From Flavivirga aquatica (GTDB taxonomy: Bacteria > Bacteroidota > Bacteroidia > Flavobacteriales > Flavobacteriaceae), in assembly GCF_001747085.1 (NCBI RefSeq), contig NZ_MDJD01000007.1:731549-795548 (forward strand): DNA of 64,000 bases, given 5' to 3'. Of this stretch, positions 7,128-16,749 are shown in pieces. The translations under genes and the position numbers were made by a program. The notes below the pieces were generated by a model, which searched no databases, had not been told where the DNA came from, and worked only from the letters and a program-made list of their open reading frames with translations. Position 1 is the stretch's first letter. Each line of letters begins with the position of its first letter.

Positions 7128-9092
7128 TTGAATAAAATTTTAACATATTTTACTATAACTCTGTTTTTATCTTGTACCTCCGATGATCACTTTAGCTCTC
7201 AACTAAAGAACCCTATTTATAATAATACTTTATATTATTACAATGCATCAGAAAACGAAACGCTTAGTTTAGAAGAAAAACTTAAAGCCATAAATCAAGC
7301 TTTTTATTTAGCAAAAAACAGAGATAAAGATACTTTATTAGCTGACGTCTTGTATCGTAAAAACTTTCTTCATTTTTCAATGAAAGAATACGACAGCCTA
7401 TTGTTTTATGATAAAATTTTAATCAATCATGCAACATATAGTAATGATCAATATAACTTAGCAAAACAATTTTATTTAAAAGCTTATTATTTTGATGAGG
7501 TTGCACATATTCCTGATAGTGCATTTATAAATTATAATCTTTCAAAAAATCATTTTCAACAAATTAAAAACCATAGTTGGACAGGAAAAGCCCTTTTAAC
7601 TATGGCAATGATTCAACAAGATCAAAATGATTTTTTTGGCAGCAAAGAAACTATCACAGAAGCGTTACAATATTTACACCCAAAAGAAGATGTTAAATAT
7701 ATTGCTTCTTCGTATGATATTTTAGCTACAAATCACGGATATTTACTTAATTATGATGATGCTTTTAATTTCTACAATAAAGCCATAAAAATCACATTAT
7801 CTGAAAAAGACAAGCTAGTATATAAAAATAATTTAGCGACTGCTTATATAGAAAACAAACAATACAAGACCGCAATCACAATACTAGATAGTATTAGTAA
7901 AGATTCACTAACAAGAGACGACAATAATAATTATGCTAGGATTATTGATAATTTATCTTATGCTAAGTGGCTATCAGGACAAAACAATACCGAACTCACT
8001 TTATTAAATGCACTAAAAATAAGAATCAAAAACAATGATAAATTAGGTCAAATTTATAGTTATTCTCATTTAGGAGAGTTTTATTCTAAAAATAACATAA
8101 AAAAAGCATCGTCATATTTTGATTCTGTAATTCACCTATCAAAAGCAATAAAAGTGCCTCGAGCAGAAAAAGGTGCCATTAAAATTTTAATGCAGCTCTA
8201 CCCCAAAAATATTGAATTACGCGACCGTTATGTTTTTTTACAAGACAGTTTATATGAGCAAGAATTAAAAGTTAAAACGCAATTTGCCAAGTATAAATAT
8301 GATGATAAGCAAAAACAAGAGTCTATACTGCGTTTACAAAAAGAAAAAGCGGAAAAGGAAGTTATAGCAACACAAGAGCGTAGCTATAAACTCTTATTTC
8401 TTTTTGCTTTAATTATTGCACTTTTAATAACCTGCTTTACTATTTACTTTTTTAAACAACGCACTAAAAACCTAAAAAAAAGAGCTGACTATTTAGCACA
8501 GAAAAACAAAATAGAGAAACTTGAGGCGACTTATGAGACTGAAGCATCATTATCTAGAAGAGTTCATGACGATTTTGGAGGCATTATTAATCAAGCCATG
8601 ATGTTAATAGAAAACAACACCAACAAAACCACTGTACTCGATAAACTAGAAGGCTTATACAACCAAAGTAGAAATTTTTCTAGAGAAATAAACGAAGTTA
8701 ATACGGGACCAAACTATAAAGACGAACTTTTAGGAATGATGCGCACACTAAAACCTGTTACAACACAACTTTACATTACAGGGTTAAAAGATATAAACTG
8801 GTCTACCGTAAAAGACTTAGAAAAGACTTCGCTATATAAAGTGTTACAGGAGTTAATGATTAACATGAAAAAACATAGTAAAGCCACCATAATTTCTATT
8901 ATTTTTAAAAACGAGGATAATCTATTAAAAATCAATTACTCAGACGATGGCATTGGAGTTTCTTTAGATCATTTAACCAATATAAACGGACTTAAGAATA
9001 CAGAAAACCGTATTAAAGCTATTGGAGGAACTATTATATTTGACTCAGAAAAAGGAAAAGGCTTTAAAGCCCAAATACAAATCCCCAATTAA
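7128..9092 (+). CDS. TPR-containing sensor histidine kinase with lipoprotein signal
   Basis: The 654-residue protein starts with TTG. Residues 1-16 form a lipoprotein-like signal (TLFLSC, Cys16). Then come tetratricopeptide-like helical repeats (about 50-370), a coiled segment, one membrane helix (about 422-442), a NarL-type dimerisation region with phospho-acceptor His480 in RRVHDDFGG, and a HATPase domain (ELMINMKKHS N-box, DDGIGV, GLKNTENRI). The TPR part should be periplasmic and the kinase cytoplasmic. Having both a lipobox and an internal membrane helix would be unusual; the N-terminus may instead be a cleaved or retained signal. Its stop is one base from the start of the response regulator, its likely partner. 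Confidence 0.88.
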   Translation: MNKILTYFTITLFLSCTSDDHFSSQLKNPIYNNTLYYYNASENETLSLEEKLKAINQAFYLAKNRDKDTLLADVLYRKNFLHFSMKEYDSLLFYDKILINHATYSNDQYNLAKQFYLKAYYFDEVAHIPDSAFINYNLSKNHFQQIKNHSWTGKALLTMAMIQQDQNDFFGSKETITEALQYLHPKEDVKYIASSYDILATNHGYLLNYDDAFNFYNKAIKITLSEKDKLVYKNNLATAYIENKQYKTAITILDSISKDSLTRDDNNNYARIIDNLSYAKWLSGQNNTELTLLNALKIRIKNNDKLGQIYSYSHLGEFYSKNNIKKASSYFDSVIHLSKAIKVPRAEKGAIKILMQLYPKNIELRDRYVFLQDSLYEQELKVKTQFAKYKYDDKQKQESILRLQKEKAEKEVIATQERSYKLLFLFALIIALLITCFTIYFFKQRTKNLKKRADYLAQKNKIEKLEATYETEASLSRRVHDDFGGIINQAMMLIENNTNKTTVLDKLEGLYNQSRNFSREINEVNTGPNYKDELLGMMRTLKPVTTQLYITGLKDINWSTVKDLEKTSLYKVLQELMINMKKHSKATIISIIFKNEDNLLKINYSDDGIGVSLDHLTNINGLKNTENRIKAIGGTIIFDSEKGKGFKAQIQIPN

Positions 9093-9093
9093 C

Positions 9094-9756
9094 ATGTTTA
9101 AAAAAATATTAGTCGCAGAAGATTTTGGAGGAGAAAATCTTGGTATTATTCAAACACTTACAGAAAAATTAAAAGGTGTAGAAATACAAAACGAACTATA
9201 TTGCGATAAAGCATACAACAGGTTTAAAATTGCTGAGACAAATAATATTCCTTTTGAGTTATTAATTACAGATTTACATTTTAAAGAAAGTCTAGTCTCT
9301 AGAAAACTCTCTTCTGGAATTGAACTTATAAATGCTATAAAACTTATACAGCCTAAAATAAAAGTTATTGTGTATTCTATGGTAGATAATGTTACCCAAA
9401 TAAATACCCTTTTTAAAGAGCAAAACATTAATGGCTATGTTTGTAAAGGACGTCACGGACTAACAGAACTTATAAGTGCCATATATAACATCTATCAAAA
9501 TAAAACATATCTCTCTCCTCAAATAAACCTTGTAGATAATGATGTATTCGAATTAGACAATTTTGACTTATCAATTTTAAAAGAACTTGCTAACGGGTTT
9601 AACAAAAAAGAAATTGTTCAAAAATTTAAAGAACAAAATATTACTCCAAATAGTGAAAGTACGATAGACAAAAAAATAAGTAAGCTTTTTGATCATTTTG
9701 AAGCAAAAAATACCACACATCTTATCTCTAAACTTATTAAAATAGGGGTTTTATAA
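9094..9756 (+). CDS. NarL-like response regulator
   Basis: Start chosen at ATG 9094 (MFKKILVAEDFGG), one base after the kinase stop; an upstream in-frame ATG at 9022 lies inside the kinase gene. The 220-residue protein has a receiver domain (about 1-125) with acidic AED, phospho-acceptor Asp60 in LITDLHF and a Lys in CKGRHG. The C-terminal helix-turn-helix region (about 155-220) recalls but diverges from LuxR/NarL. It should be activated by the adjacent kinase and bind DNA. The target is unknown; the structured lipoprotein leader upstream is an obvious candidate. Confidence 0.87.
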   Translation: MFKKILVAEDFGGENLGIIQTLTEKLKGVEIQNELYCDKAYNRFKIAETNNIPFELLITDLHFKESLVSRKLSSGIELINAIKLIQPKIKVIVYSMVDNVTQINTLFKEQNINGYVCKGRHGLTELISAIYNIYQNKTYLSPQINLVDNDVFELDNFDLSILKELANGFNKKEIVQKFKEQNITPNSESTIDKKISKLFDHFEAKNTTHLISKLIKIGVL

Positions 9757-10099
9757 AAATAATTATAGTATTTTCTAAAAAAATCTCACCTCTTTACAGA
9801 TATCCGTAAAGGATTAATATGTAATGTCGTTAAGTTTGTTGAGCTATTATTAGTTTTTAAAAATTTATTATGACTCAAAAACATATACCATCAGGATAAA
9901 TTCTCAAAAAGTACAACAGGTAAAAAACAGAATGTGATTTTGATACAACATAACATTCTAGCTACTATAACAATTTAATTATAAAATGGAATCGTCTTTA
10001 ATATGACATTTTATACTTAAGTCGGTATTAGACAAATATAAGTATCACACTAAAAACCTAACAGTGTTTTATATACTATGTTTATCCGGATACTCTAAA
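9757..10099. other. AT-rich gap without recognisable gene
   Basis: No open frame of note and no strong terminator after the regulator. It holds scattered AT-rich sequence up to the exonuclease tail at 10100. It may be degraded coding sequence continuous with that tail (the last codons before it read YSK). Confidence 0.5.
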
Positions 10100-10159
10100 G
10101 GAATAGACATTACTAATAACATTGCTAAAATTTTAAATTGGTGCTTAAAGGAAACATAA
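10100..10159 (+). pseudogene. Short second tail of a KapD-type exonuclease
   Basis: Nineteen codons and a stop read GIDITNNIAKILNWCLKET. They align with RIDDANNIAKILHWCLKN at the end of the remnant at 5378-5620, about 14 of 18 positions identical. Nothing upstream continues the gene. It is a decayed copy of the same 3' end, so two remnants bracket the kinase region. Confidence 0.6.
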
Positions 10160-10244
10160 AAAACCTTTGTAATTTATGGTAATTCAAGTTTAATTAAAAA
10201 AACAAATCTTGAAAAGATCAATAAATTACTTTTTACCATGAGAA

Positions 10245-10883
10245 ATGAATTTTACAAGCAGAATTATAAAACTTAAGAGCTTTGAATTAAAGGACAACAA
10301 CCTAAAACTCGTTTTTAAAATTTATAAAAATGAATTTTCACACTTAGTTGTAGACCTTATAGACCTACAGAATTTTACAAGTTCTAAACACCTTGAATAC
10401 ATTATTAAAACACAGGATTTTGAATTTCAAATTCCATATAAATATGAATTACTAAATAAAACAGCATTAAAAATATTTATTGATAGTAATGATTTATTAG
10501 ATATCGCTGTTTTAAAAGAAGGCTTTACCCCAGAATGCATTGAGGAAATAACACTTAGTGCTAAAAGTATAAAACAAAATGTTGTTCCTTTTGACGCTGA
10601 AGACTGGAAGCAAAAGTATCTTACTACAAAAAGTCAATACCAAAATACCATAAGAAGTATTCATGAAGCTTATGAAAAAGTAGAAATAAAAACAGATACA
10701 AAAATCAATATGGTACTTGACGAATACCATAGCCATTTTACCAAATCTTTAAATGAATTAAAAAAACGCAACACAATTTACCTATTGTTAAATAAAGGAA
10801 AAATTATTAAATCTATAATTAAACAAAATGAAATTAATAGATTACGTTTTAAGATTACATCTAAACTTAAAACGCTTCATTAA
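10245..10883 (+). CDS. Hypothetical protein, 212 residues
   Basis: Not recognised. It has a beta-rich N-terminal half (about 1-110, alternating hydrophobic/charged residues) and a helical, Lys/Glu-rich C-terminal half that may be coiled coil (about 120-205). No signal peptide, membrane helix or catalytic motif. ATG 10245 gives a frame with coherent codon use; another ATG at 10238 opens a 13-codon frame only. It lies alone after the exonuclease tail. A cytoplasmic structural or regulatory role is possible but unsupported. Confidence 0.6.
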   Translation: MNFTSRIIKLKSFELKDNNLKLVFKIYKNEFSHLVVDLIDLQNFTSSKHLEYIIKTQDFEFQIPYKYELLNKTALKIFIDSNDLLDIAVLKEGFTPECIEEITLSAKSIKQNVVPFDAEDWKQKYLTTKSQYQNTIRSIHEAYEKVEIKTDTKINMVLDEYHSHFTKSLNELKKRNTIYLLLNKGKIIKSIIKQNEINRLRFKITSKLKTLH

Positions 10884-11361
10884 ATTCGAATTGATTATTA
10901 TAAAATAACATCTAATTAAAAACTCTATAAAAACTTAACGCAAACAACAAGTTATTTAAAAAGCATTAGCCTTTTACCAATTAGTATAATCCAATAACAT
11001 TAGAGAGTTTTTATTTTATTAATTTCAATTATAAACTATTATATTAGCAACTTCTTCAGAAAGAAAAGAATTTATATCAATCTTTCTTAGCTAACTCATT
11101 AACTTAAAGTGTTCATCCAGTCAAAGAATCAACCCTTTATTTCACTGACATAAGTATACTATTCAAGTACATAAACATTTCATTAATATATAAGACTCTT
11201 CTCCTCAACGTCCTTAAAGAATGAAAAATTACATAAAAACAAAACTATAAGAATAATTAATTACAAGTGATTATGTTTTTTCAGACAACACAACATCTGG
11301 TTCAGTAAAAAATATCGTATATATATTTCACTTTAAAAACTTAGCCTAAAAAAATTCATTC
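10884..11361. other. Long AT-rich intergenic region before GH8
   Basis: No gene seen. AAAACTCT (10919-10926) and AGAGTTTT (11004-11011) could pair over a long loop ahead of a T-rich tract as a weak terminator of the upstream gene. The rest presumably holds the GH8 promoter, but no clear TAnnTTTG box was found. Confidence 0.4.
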
Positions 11362-12747
11362 ATGAAAAAAATCAACTTAGCCGTTATCTTAGTATTACTA
11401 TGCATAAACTTTAATGATGCACAATCACTATTAAATCTTAATTATAAACATGGAACACTTCCAACAAATTTAAAACCAACTGATGTTACTTCAGCTTACA
11501 CAACGTGGAAAACAAAATTCACAGAAAGTTGTGGAGACGATCGCATACGTGTGAAATTTGACAATCCAGCCCAAACAGTATCTGAAGGTATTGGTTATGG
11601 AATGTTAATTGCTGCCTATGCAGGAGACCAAACTTTATTAGATGGTCTTTGGAAATATTACATCAATTTTTTAAATGGAAATGGAGTGATGAACTGGAAA
11701 ATTAATGGGTGTTCATCTGTTGATGGACAGAACGGAGCCACAGATGCCGAACTAGACGCTGCTATTGCCTTAATGGTAGCAGAACGTAGATGGGGAAATA
11801 CTGGAACTATTAATTATGGTACAGCCGCTACTAATTTAATAGATATTATTAAAACTCACGAGGTAGAATCTGGAACAAATGTATTAAAGCCTGGTGATGC
11901 ATGGGGCGGTTCTCAAACAACCAATATATCATATTATTCTCCAGGATATTATAGAGCCTACGGATCTTACACTAATGATTCTAATTGGGCTGCTATAGCC
12001 TCAAAAAGTTATGAGATTATCAATTTAAATCAATCTGTAAACAATGCCGTTCATAATTTAGTTTCAGATTGGTGTAATGCAAATGGAGGATTTTCTTCTG
12101 AAGTCGGTTGGGCAAAAAACCAAGGTAAAACTTATTCTTATGATGCAGCAAGAACACCATGGAGAATCGCTGTAGATTATTTATGGTATGGAAATAATGC
12201 TGCGTTAACATACTCTAATAAATCTATCGATTTTATTAATGACAAAGGAGGTTTAGACAATATATATGCAGGATACAATCTTGATGGCACACAACTAGGA
12301 GATGTAAATTATAAAGATATTACATTTACAGGCGCTTATGCTGTTGCTGCAATGGCATCTACAGATCAAAATTTTGTTAACTCTGCTTATAGTCAAGTTG
12401 TAAATATGACTACTAATGCCTATTTTGGATCTACACTTCGTGTACTTTACTTATTAGCTATGAGTGGTAACTTCTATAACCCCGAAGATTTATCAGTATT
12501 AGGAACTTCTAATTTTAATGTTAACCAACAAAATAATCCATTTTATCCTAATCCTGCTAGAAGAGAAATAAAAATGACCTTTGAAACTCCACAGGATAAT
12601 CAAGTTAAAATTTATAATATAAATGGAAAATTAGTCTCTAAATATGAATATAATATAAAGTCTTCGACATTAGATATTGAAAATTTAAGCAGAGGGCTTT
12701 ATTTTATTTCTATAAATAATATCAAATACAAATTGATTAAACAATAA
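11362..12747 (+). CDS. Secreted glycoside hydrolase family 8 (endoglucanase/chitosanase-type), T9SS cargo
   Basis: The 461-residue protein has a signal peptide (1-20) and a GH8 catalytic domain (about 25-375). The proton donor Glu75 lies in VSEGIGYGM, the catalytic-site region GATDAELD (Asp128, Asp132) follows, and the (alpha/alpha)6-barrel signatures MNWKI and Trp-rich segments are present. A T9SS type A sorting domain closes it (about 388-461, FYPNPARREIK...). GH8 enzymes invert beta-1,4-glucan, mixed-linkage glucan, chitosan or xylan; the subclass cannot be told here. The protein should be secreted across the outer membrane or anchored on the cell surface. No SusC/SusD pair is nearby. Confidence 0.92.
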   Translation: MKKINLAVILVLLCINFNDAQSLLNLNYKHGTLPTNLKPTDVTSAYTTWKTKFTESCGDDRIRVKFDNPAQTVSEGIGYGMLIAAYAGDQTLLDGLWKYYINFLNGNGVMNWKINGCSSVDGQNGATDAELDAAIALMVAERRWGNTGTINYGTAATNLIDIIKTHEVESGTNVLKPGDAWGGSQTTNISYYSPGYYRAYGSYTNDSNWAAIASKSYEIINLNQSVNNAVHNLVSDWCNANGGFSSEVGWAKNQGKTYSYDAARTPWRIAVDYLWYGNNAALTYSNKSIDFINDKGGLDNIYAGYNLDGTQLGDVNYKDITFTGAYAVAAMASTDQNFVNSAYSQVVNMTTNAYFGSTLRVLYLLAMSGNFYNPEDLSVLGTSNFNVNQQNNPFYPNPARREIKMTFETPQDNQVKIYNINGKLVSKYEYNIKSSTLDIENLSRGLYFISINNIKYKLIKQ

Positions 12748-12795
12748 ATATTAAGCTTTTAGAAATTTAAACTTTTGATTGAATACACTAAAACA

Positions 12796-13245
12796 TTAAT
12801 CGATATTAATTACTTTAAACTTTTGTTCTCTAAATACAACAATATCATTAATATTTTTACCTATTAACAACTGTCCAATAGGTGTATTTGGAGAAATAGC
12901 ATAAAAGGTGTCTTTATTTACTTTTAATTCACCTGCACTTATAGCTATAAAATAATTTGCTTGAGACGTATAAACTACGGTACCTAAACCAATAATATTA
13001 GAGAATTTTTCTATGTCAATTTTAGAAAAATTCTCTTTTATTTTATTAATTTCTGCTAATTGATTCCCTGCTTTTTCGCGTTCTAATTGCAACATGGCTC
13101 TACCTGTTTCATGTTTATCTCCAGCACTACTTTTAGTTTCGGAAAGTAAGGATTCTTGAATTTCTTGCATCGTTTTTTGAACCGTTTTAAGACGATTATC
13201 TATAAACTCAAGACATTGGTTATACAAGTTTTGTTTTATATTCAT
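12796..13245 (-). CDS. GreA/GreB-like protein (FKBP-fold C-terminal domain)
   Basis: The 149-residue protein has a helical coiled N-terminal part (about 1-75, LQLEREKAGNQLAEI) and a C-terminal beta domain with SPNTPIGQLLIGK and a VVF strand. This is the layout of transcription elongation factor GreA/GreB-like proteins. In flavobacteria such proteins are often mislabelled 3-oxoacyl-ACP synthase. Its start overlaps the stop of mtgA by four bases, so it is the last gene of the oxidoreductase-mtgA-gre-like unit. Whether it binds RNA polymerase is not shown. Confidence 0.75.
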   Translation of the reverse strand: MNIKQNLYNQCLEFIDNRLKTVQKTMQEIQESLLSETKSSAGDKHETGRAMLQLEREKAGNQLAEINKIKENFSKIDIEKFSNIIGLGTVVYTSQANYFIAISAGELKVNKDTFYAISPNTPIGQLLIGKNINDIVVFREQKFKVINID

Positions 13246-13931
13246 TTTTGAGCTTTAAATTCTAATGTCCCATAAAAATGCATCTGAGATACAATCCATT
13301 CTTTTCGCTTTTGAATATAAACTGAAGCTGGATTAGCACGATACCTTCTTGGGTTTGGTAATATAGAAGCAATAGCCGCAGCTTCATAAGCCGTTAATTT
13401 TACAGCTGGCTTATTAAACCAATATTGAGATGCGGCTTCGGCTCCATAAATACCATCTCCCATTTCAATACTATTTAAATAAACTTCTAGAATACGTTCT
13501 TTAGTCCAAATTTTTTCAATTAAAAAAGTGAAATAAGTTTCTAGACCTTTGCGTAACCAACTACGTTCTGGCCATAAAAAAACGTTTTTTGCTGTTTGCT
13601 GACTAATAGTACTTCCTCCTTTTATTCTTTTCCCTGTTTTATTATTTTTATAAGCTCTTTCGATAGCTGCTATATCAAAACCGTTATGCTTTTTAAATTT
13701 CTGATCTTCACTACAAATTACCGCTAATTGTATTTTTTTTGAAATTTTATCTATTGGCACCCAATCGTGCTGGAAGTTATTCTTTTTATGAGCTGTTTCA
13801 TTTTCAAAATACCTAATCACCATTAATGGTGTTATTGGTACTGGAACATATTTAAATAAGACAACTAAGCCTATAGATAAAACAACAATCCAAAATAATA
13901 ATTTAAATATAAAACGAAAAAATCTCTTCAT
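13242..13931 (-). CDS. mtgA: Monofunctional biosynthetic peptidoglycan glycosyltransferase
   Basis: This is a GT51 enzyme that polymerises lipid II into glycan strands at the inner membrane. Residues about 8-28 form a single N-terminal membrane anchor. Conserved motifs are ICSEDQKFKKHNGFD (catalytic Glu in the EDxxFxxHxG motif), KGGSTISQQTAKN, the KxxExYF/ILEVYLN region and GIYGAEAASQYWF. Length (229) is normal for MtgA and no transpeptidase domain follows. It sits three bases after the oxidoreductase and overlaps the Gre-like gene, forming one operon. Confidence 0.95.
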   Translation of the reverse strand: MKRFFRFIFKLLFWIVVLSIGLVVLFKYVPVPITPLMVIRYFENETAHKKNNFQHDWVPIDKISKKIQLAVICSEDQKFKKHNGFDIAAIERAYKNNKTGKRIKGGSTISQQTAKNVFLWPERSWLRKGLETYFTFLIEKIWTKERILEVYLNSIEMGDGIYGAEAASQYWFNKPAVKLTAYEAAAIASILPNPRRYRANPASVYIQKRKEWIVSQMHFYGTLEFKAQK

Positions 13932-13934
13932 TAT

Positions 13935-15050
13935 TTACGCTACTAAATCTGCTAATGATTTCCCTACTAAACTCCCAAGAGCAATACCCATTCCTCCTAA
14001 ACGCACACCACAAAAAACATGGTTACTTATTGGTTTTACTATTGGTTTTTTCTGGATACCTACTCCCATAATCCCACTCCATTTATGTTCTATTTGAAAA
14101 GGTATATCTGGCAAAATAACAGTTTTTAAAAGTATTTCCAGCTTATTTTGTATCATTTCTGTTTCTCCTAATATTATTGTTTCTTCTGTTTTAAAATCAA
14201 GGTTTCTACCTCCTCCAAGTAAAATTCTATCATCTATATTTCTAAAATAGTAATAACCTTTATCTAAATGAAATGTCCCTTTTATATGCAAATTTTTAAT
14301 TGGTTTTGTTATAATTACCTGAGCTCTTGCTGGTTTTACTTTTTCATTTAAAAGCTGTGATGTAAAACCGTTAGTTGCTATTAATAGCTTTGAGGTTGAG
14401 AATTCAAAATCATTCGTTTTTATTTTAACCGAATTACCGTCTTCAAAAAACTCATTAACTGTAACATTGTTTAAAATTTTAATGCCTTTTGATTGCACTT
14501 TTAAAAGCAAGTTTTCCATCATTTTTCCTGTATCAATTTGTCCTTCAAATGAATTGAAAACAAGTTGATTCTTTATAGTTTTAAAATTAAAATGATTTGG
14601 TCTTAAACTAAAAACGGTTTCATTAAATAATGGTTTTAGCATATTGTTTATATATTGTTTTTGAGAAATACAGCTATTAAAAAACATATCGTCCTTCTCT
14701 CCAAATAACTCGTAACCTCCTAAACATTTATAATTAATAGCTTTATCTCCTAATGTTTTCCTTAACAAGTCTAATCCTTTTACCCGCTGCTGTACTAATG
14801 TTAAGACTTCTTCTTCACTATGATATTTTAAATCGTCTATTATTTCGCTTAAACTTCCAAAACAAGTAAATCCTGCATTTTTGGTACTTGCTCCTTGTGG
14901 CAATACTCCCTTTTCCAACACTAGTATATTAGCTTTAGGAGCTTGTTTTTTTAATTGCAAAGCACAATTAAGTCCTACAATACCACTTCCTATTATGGTA
15001 TAGTCTATATTAGATAACCAAGATTTTATTTCCCAATAAGATAAGCTCAT
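13935..15050 (-). CDS. FAD-dependent oxidoreductase (DAO family)
   Basis: The 371-residue protein has an N-terminal dinucleotide fold, YTIIGSGIVGLNCALQL, near residues 18-34, then LEKG, GASTKNAGF (flavin contact typical of glycine/D-amino-acid oxidase relatives) and a C-terminal RLGGMGIALG FAD motif. It probably oxidises an amine or amino acid; the substrate is unknown. It is first in a three-gene operon with mtgA. Divergence from the family elsewhere is not obvious. The ATG at 15050 precedes the fold by the usual short distance. Confidence 0.85.
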   Translation of the reverse strand: MSLSYWEIKSWLSNIDYTIIGSGIVGLNCALQLKKQAPKANILVLEKGVLPQGASTKNAGFTCFGSLSEIIDDLKYHSEEEVLTLVQQRVKGLDLLRKTLGDKAINYKCLGGYELFGEKDDMFFNSCISQKQYINNMLKPLFNETVFSLRPNHFNFKTIKNQLVFNSFEGQIDTGKMMENLLLKVQSKGIKILNNVTVNEFFEDGNSVKIKTNDFEFSTSKLLIATNGFTSQLLNEKVKPARAQVIITKPIKNLHIKGTFHLDKGYYYFRNIDDRILLGGGRNLDFKTEETIILGETEMIQNKLEILLKTVILPDIPFQIEHKWSGIMGVGIQKKPIVKPISNHVFCGVRLGGMGIALGSLVGKSLADLVA

Positions 15051-15178
15051 ATTACGAAGTTACTATTTTCGTGTTAAGGATAGAGCAATTGTTGGAGCTC
15101 TTTTTTTCCTTAATAAATAACCGTAATCTTGTTATATTCAAAATTGTCAAAATAAATGTAATTCACTTAATTAACAAC

Positions 15179-15220
15179 GCAAAAAAGCGACTTGCGAAAG
15201 CCTGACTTTTGCTTTTTTGC
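15179..15220. repeat. Inverted repeat with two alternative pairings
   Basis: GCAAAAAAGC (15179-15188) pairs with GCTTTTTTGC (15211-15220). Alternatively ACTTTTGC and GCAAAAGT flank the T run as a tighter hairpin (15205-15226). It lies between the oxidoreductase promoter side and the accC terminator; the role is unclear. Confidence 0.5.
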
Positions 15221-15280
15221 AAAAGTAACACCATAAACGACATTGAAGTAAATCTAAACTGTATTAAATACCAAAATAAA

Positions 15281-15306
15281 AAACTCCGAAATTACTTTCG
15301 GAGTTT
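15281..15306 (-). terminator. Terminator of the acc/fabH unit
   Basis: Perfect 11-bp stem AAACTCCGAAA / TTTCGGAGTTT with a TTAC loop, flanked by A and T runs, so it works in both directions. It lies 5 bases past the accC stop. Confidence 0.9.
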
Positions 15307-15310
15307 TTTA

Positions 15311-16663
15311 TTATTCTTCTATTTGTTTTTGCATTTCAAAGTCTTCCATAAACTTCGTAGTGTAATCTCCGGCTATATAATCTGGATGATCCATTAACTG
15401 TCTGTGGAAAGGAATGGTTGTTTTTATACCTTCTATAACAAACTCATCTAATGCGCGCTTCATTTTACTGATAGCTTCTTCTCTAGTTTGTGCTGTCGTA
15501 ATTAACTTAGCGATCATAGAATCGTAATTTGCCGGAATTGTATATCCTGCGTATACATGCGTATCTAAACGTACTCCATGGCCTCCTGGTGCATGTAGTG
15601 TTGTTATTTTTCCTGGAGATGGTCTAAAGCCATTAAATGGATCTTCAGCATTAATACGACATTCTATAGAGTGTAATTTTGGATTGTAGTTTTTACCCGA
15701 AATTAGTACTCCTGAAGCCACTAATATTTGCTCACGTATTAAATCGAAATCTATTACTTGTTCGGTAATTGGATGCTCTACTTGAATACGCGTATTCATT
15801 TCCATGAAATAGAAATTTCTATGCTTATCTACTAGAAATTCTACAGTTCCTGCGCCTTCGTATTTAATAAATTCTGCTGCTTTTACTGCTGCTTCACCCA
15901 TTTTTTTACGTAAAGCTGTCGTCATAAATGGAGAAGGTACTTCTTCTGTTAATTTTTGATGACGTCTTTGTACAGAACAATCTCTTTCTGAAAGGTGGCA
16001 TGCTTTCCCTTTAGAATCTCCTACAATTTGAATTTCAATATGTCTTGGCTCTTCAATAAGCTTTTCCATATACATATCGTCATTTCCAAATGCTGCTTTA
16101 GATTCTTGTCTTGCAGAATCCCAAGCATCTTTAAGCTCTTCTGGTTTCCATACGGCGCGCATACCTTTTCCACCACCGCCTGCAGAAGCTTTAAGCATAA
16201 CAGGGTAACCTGTTTCTACAGCTAGTTTTTCGCATTCTTCAAAATCTTTAATGATACCGTCACTTCCTGGTACACATGGTACTCCAGCTGCCTTCATGGT
16301 TTCCTTGGCATTAGCCTTGTCTCCCATTCTGTCAATCATCTCTGCTGAAGCGCCTATGAATTTTATTCCGTGTTCTTCACAGATTTTTGAAAACTTAGCG
16401 TTTTCAGATAAAAAACCATATCCTGGATGAATAGCATCTGCATTTGTTATTTCTGCTGCTGCTATAACATTAGACATTTTTAAGTACGATTCGCTACTTG
16501 CTGCAGGTCCTATACATACTGCTTCGTCTGCAAATTTTACATGCAGACTTTCTTCATCAACAGTAGAATATACAGCTACTGTTTTAATACCCATTTCTTT
16601 ACAGGTTCTAATAACTCGTAGTGCTATTTCCCCTCTATTGGCAATCAATATTTTTTTAAACAT
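15311..16663 (-). CDS. accC: Acetyl-CoA carboxylase biotin carboxylase subunit
   Basis: It carboxylates the biotin on AccB using ATP and bicarbonate, the first half-reaction of malonyl-CoA synthesis. The 450-residue protein has the N-terminal [20 protein letters not shown] signature, the ATP-grasp glycine loop [10 protein letters not shown], the [15 protein letters not shown] segment, [14 protein letters not shown] with catalytic/Mg ligands, and the C-terminal biotin carboxylase domain. Length and motifs are complete. It is third after fabH and accB on the same strand; the 86-base gap to accB contains an AATTCC inverted repeat. Confidence 0.97.
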   Translation of the reverse strand: MFKKILIANRGEIALRVIRTCKEMGIKTVAVYSTVDEESLHVKFADEAVCIGPAASSESYLKMSNVIAAAEITNADAIHPGYGFLSENAKFSKICEEHGIKFIGASAEMIDRMGDKANAKETMKAAGVPCVPGSDGIIKDFEECEKLAVETGYPVMLKASAGGGGKGMRAVWKPEELKDAWDSARQESKAAFGNDDMYMEKLIEEPRHIEIQIVGDSKGKACHLSERDCSVQRRHQKLTEEVPSPFMTTALRKKMGEAAVKAAEFIKYEGAGTVEFLVDKHRNFYFMEMNTRIQVEHPITEQVIDFDLIREQILVASGVLISGKNYNPKLHSIECRINAEDPFNGFRPSPGKITTLHAPGGHGVRLDTHVYAGYTIPANYDSMIAKLITTAQTREEAISKMKRALDEFVIEGIKTTIPFHRQLMDHPDYIAGDYTTKFMEDFEMQKQIEE

Positions 16664-16685
16664 AACTTTTTGAATTAAAAATTAC

Positions 16686-16741
16686 AAATTCCAATCGCCA
16701 AATTCCAAATACTGGATTCTGAGATTTGTATATTGGAATTT
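16686..16741. repeat. Imperfect inverted repeat between accB and accC
   Basis: AAATTCCAAT (16686-16695) is the inverse complement of ATTGGAATTT (16732-16741), with an extra AAATTCCAA copy in the loop. Repeats of this look are often scattered between flavobacterial genes, but other copies could not be searched. Confidence 0.45.
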
Positions 16742-16749
16742 TTAATATG

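Noticed and set aside
9022..9093. Upstream ATG as the start of the response regulator
   Set aside because: It lies inside the kinase gene and adds 24 residues with no receiver-domain homology; ATG 9094 gives the normal receiver start.
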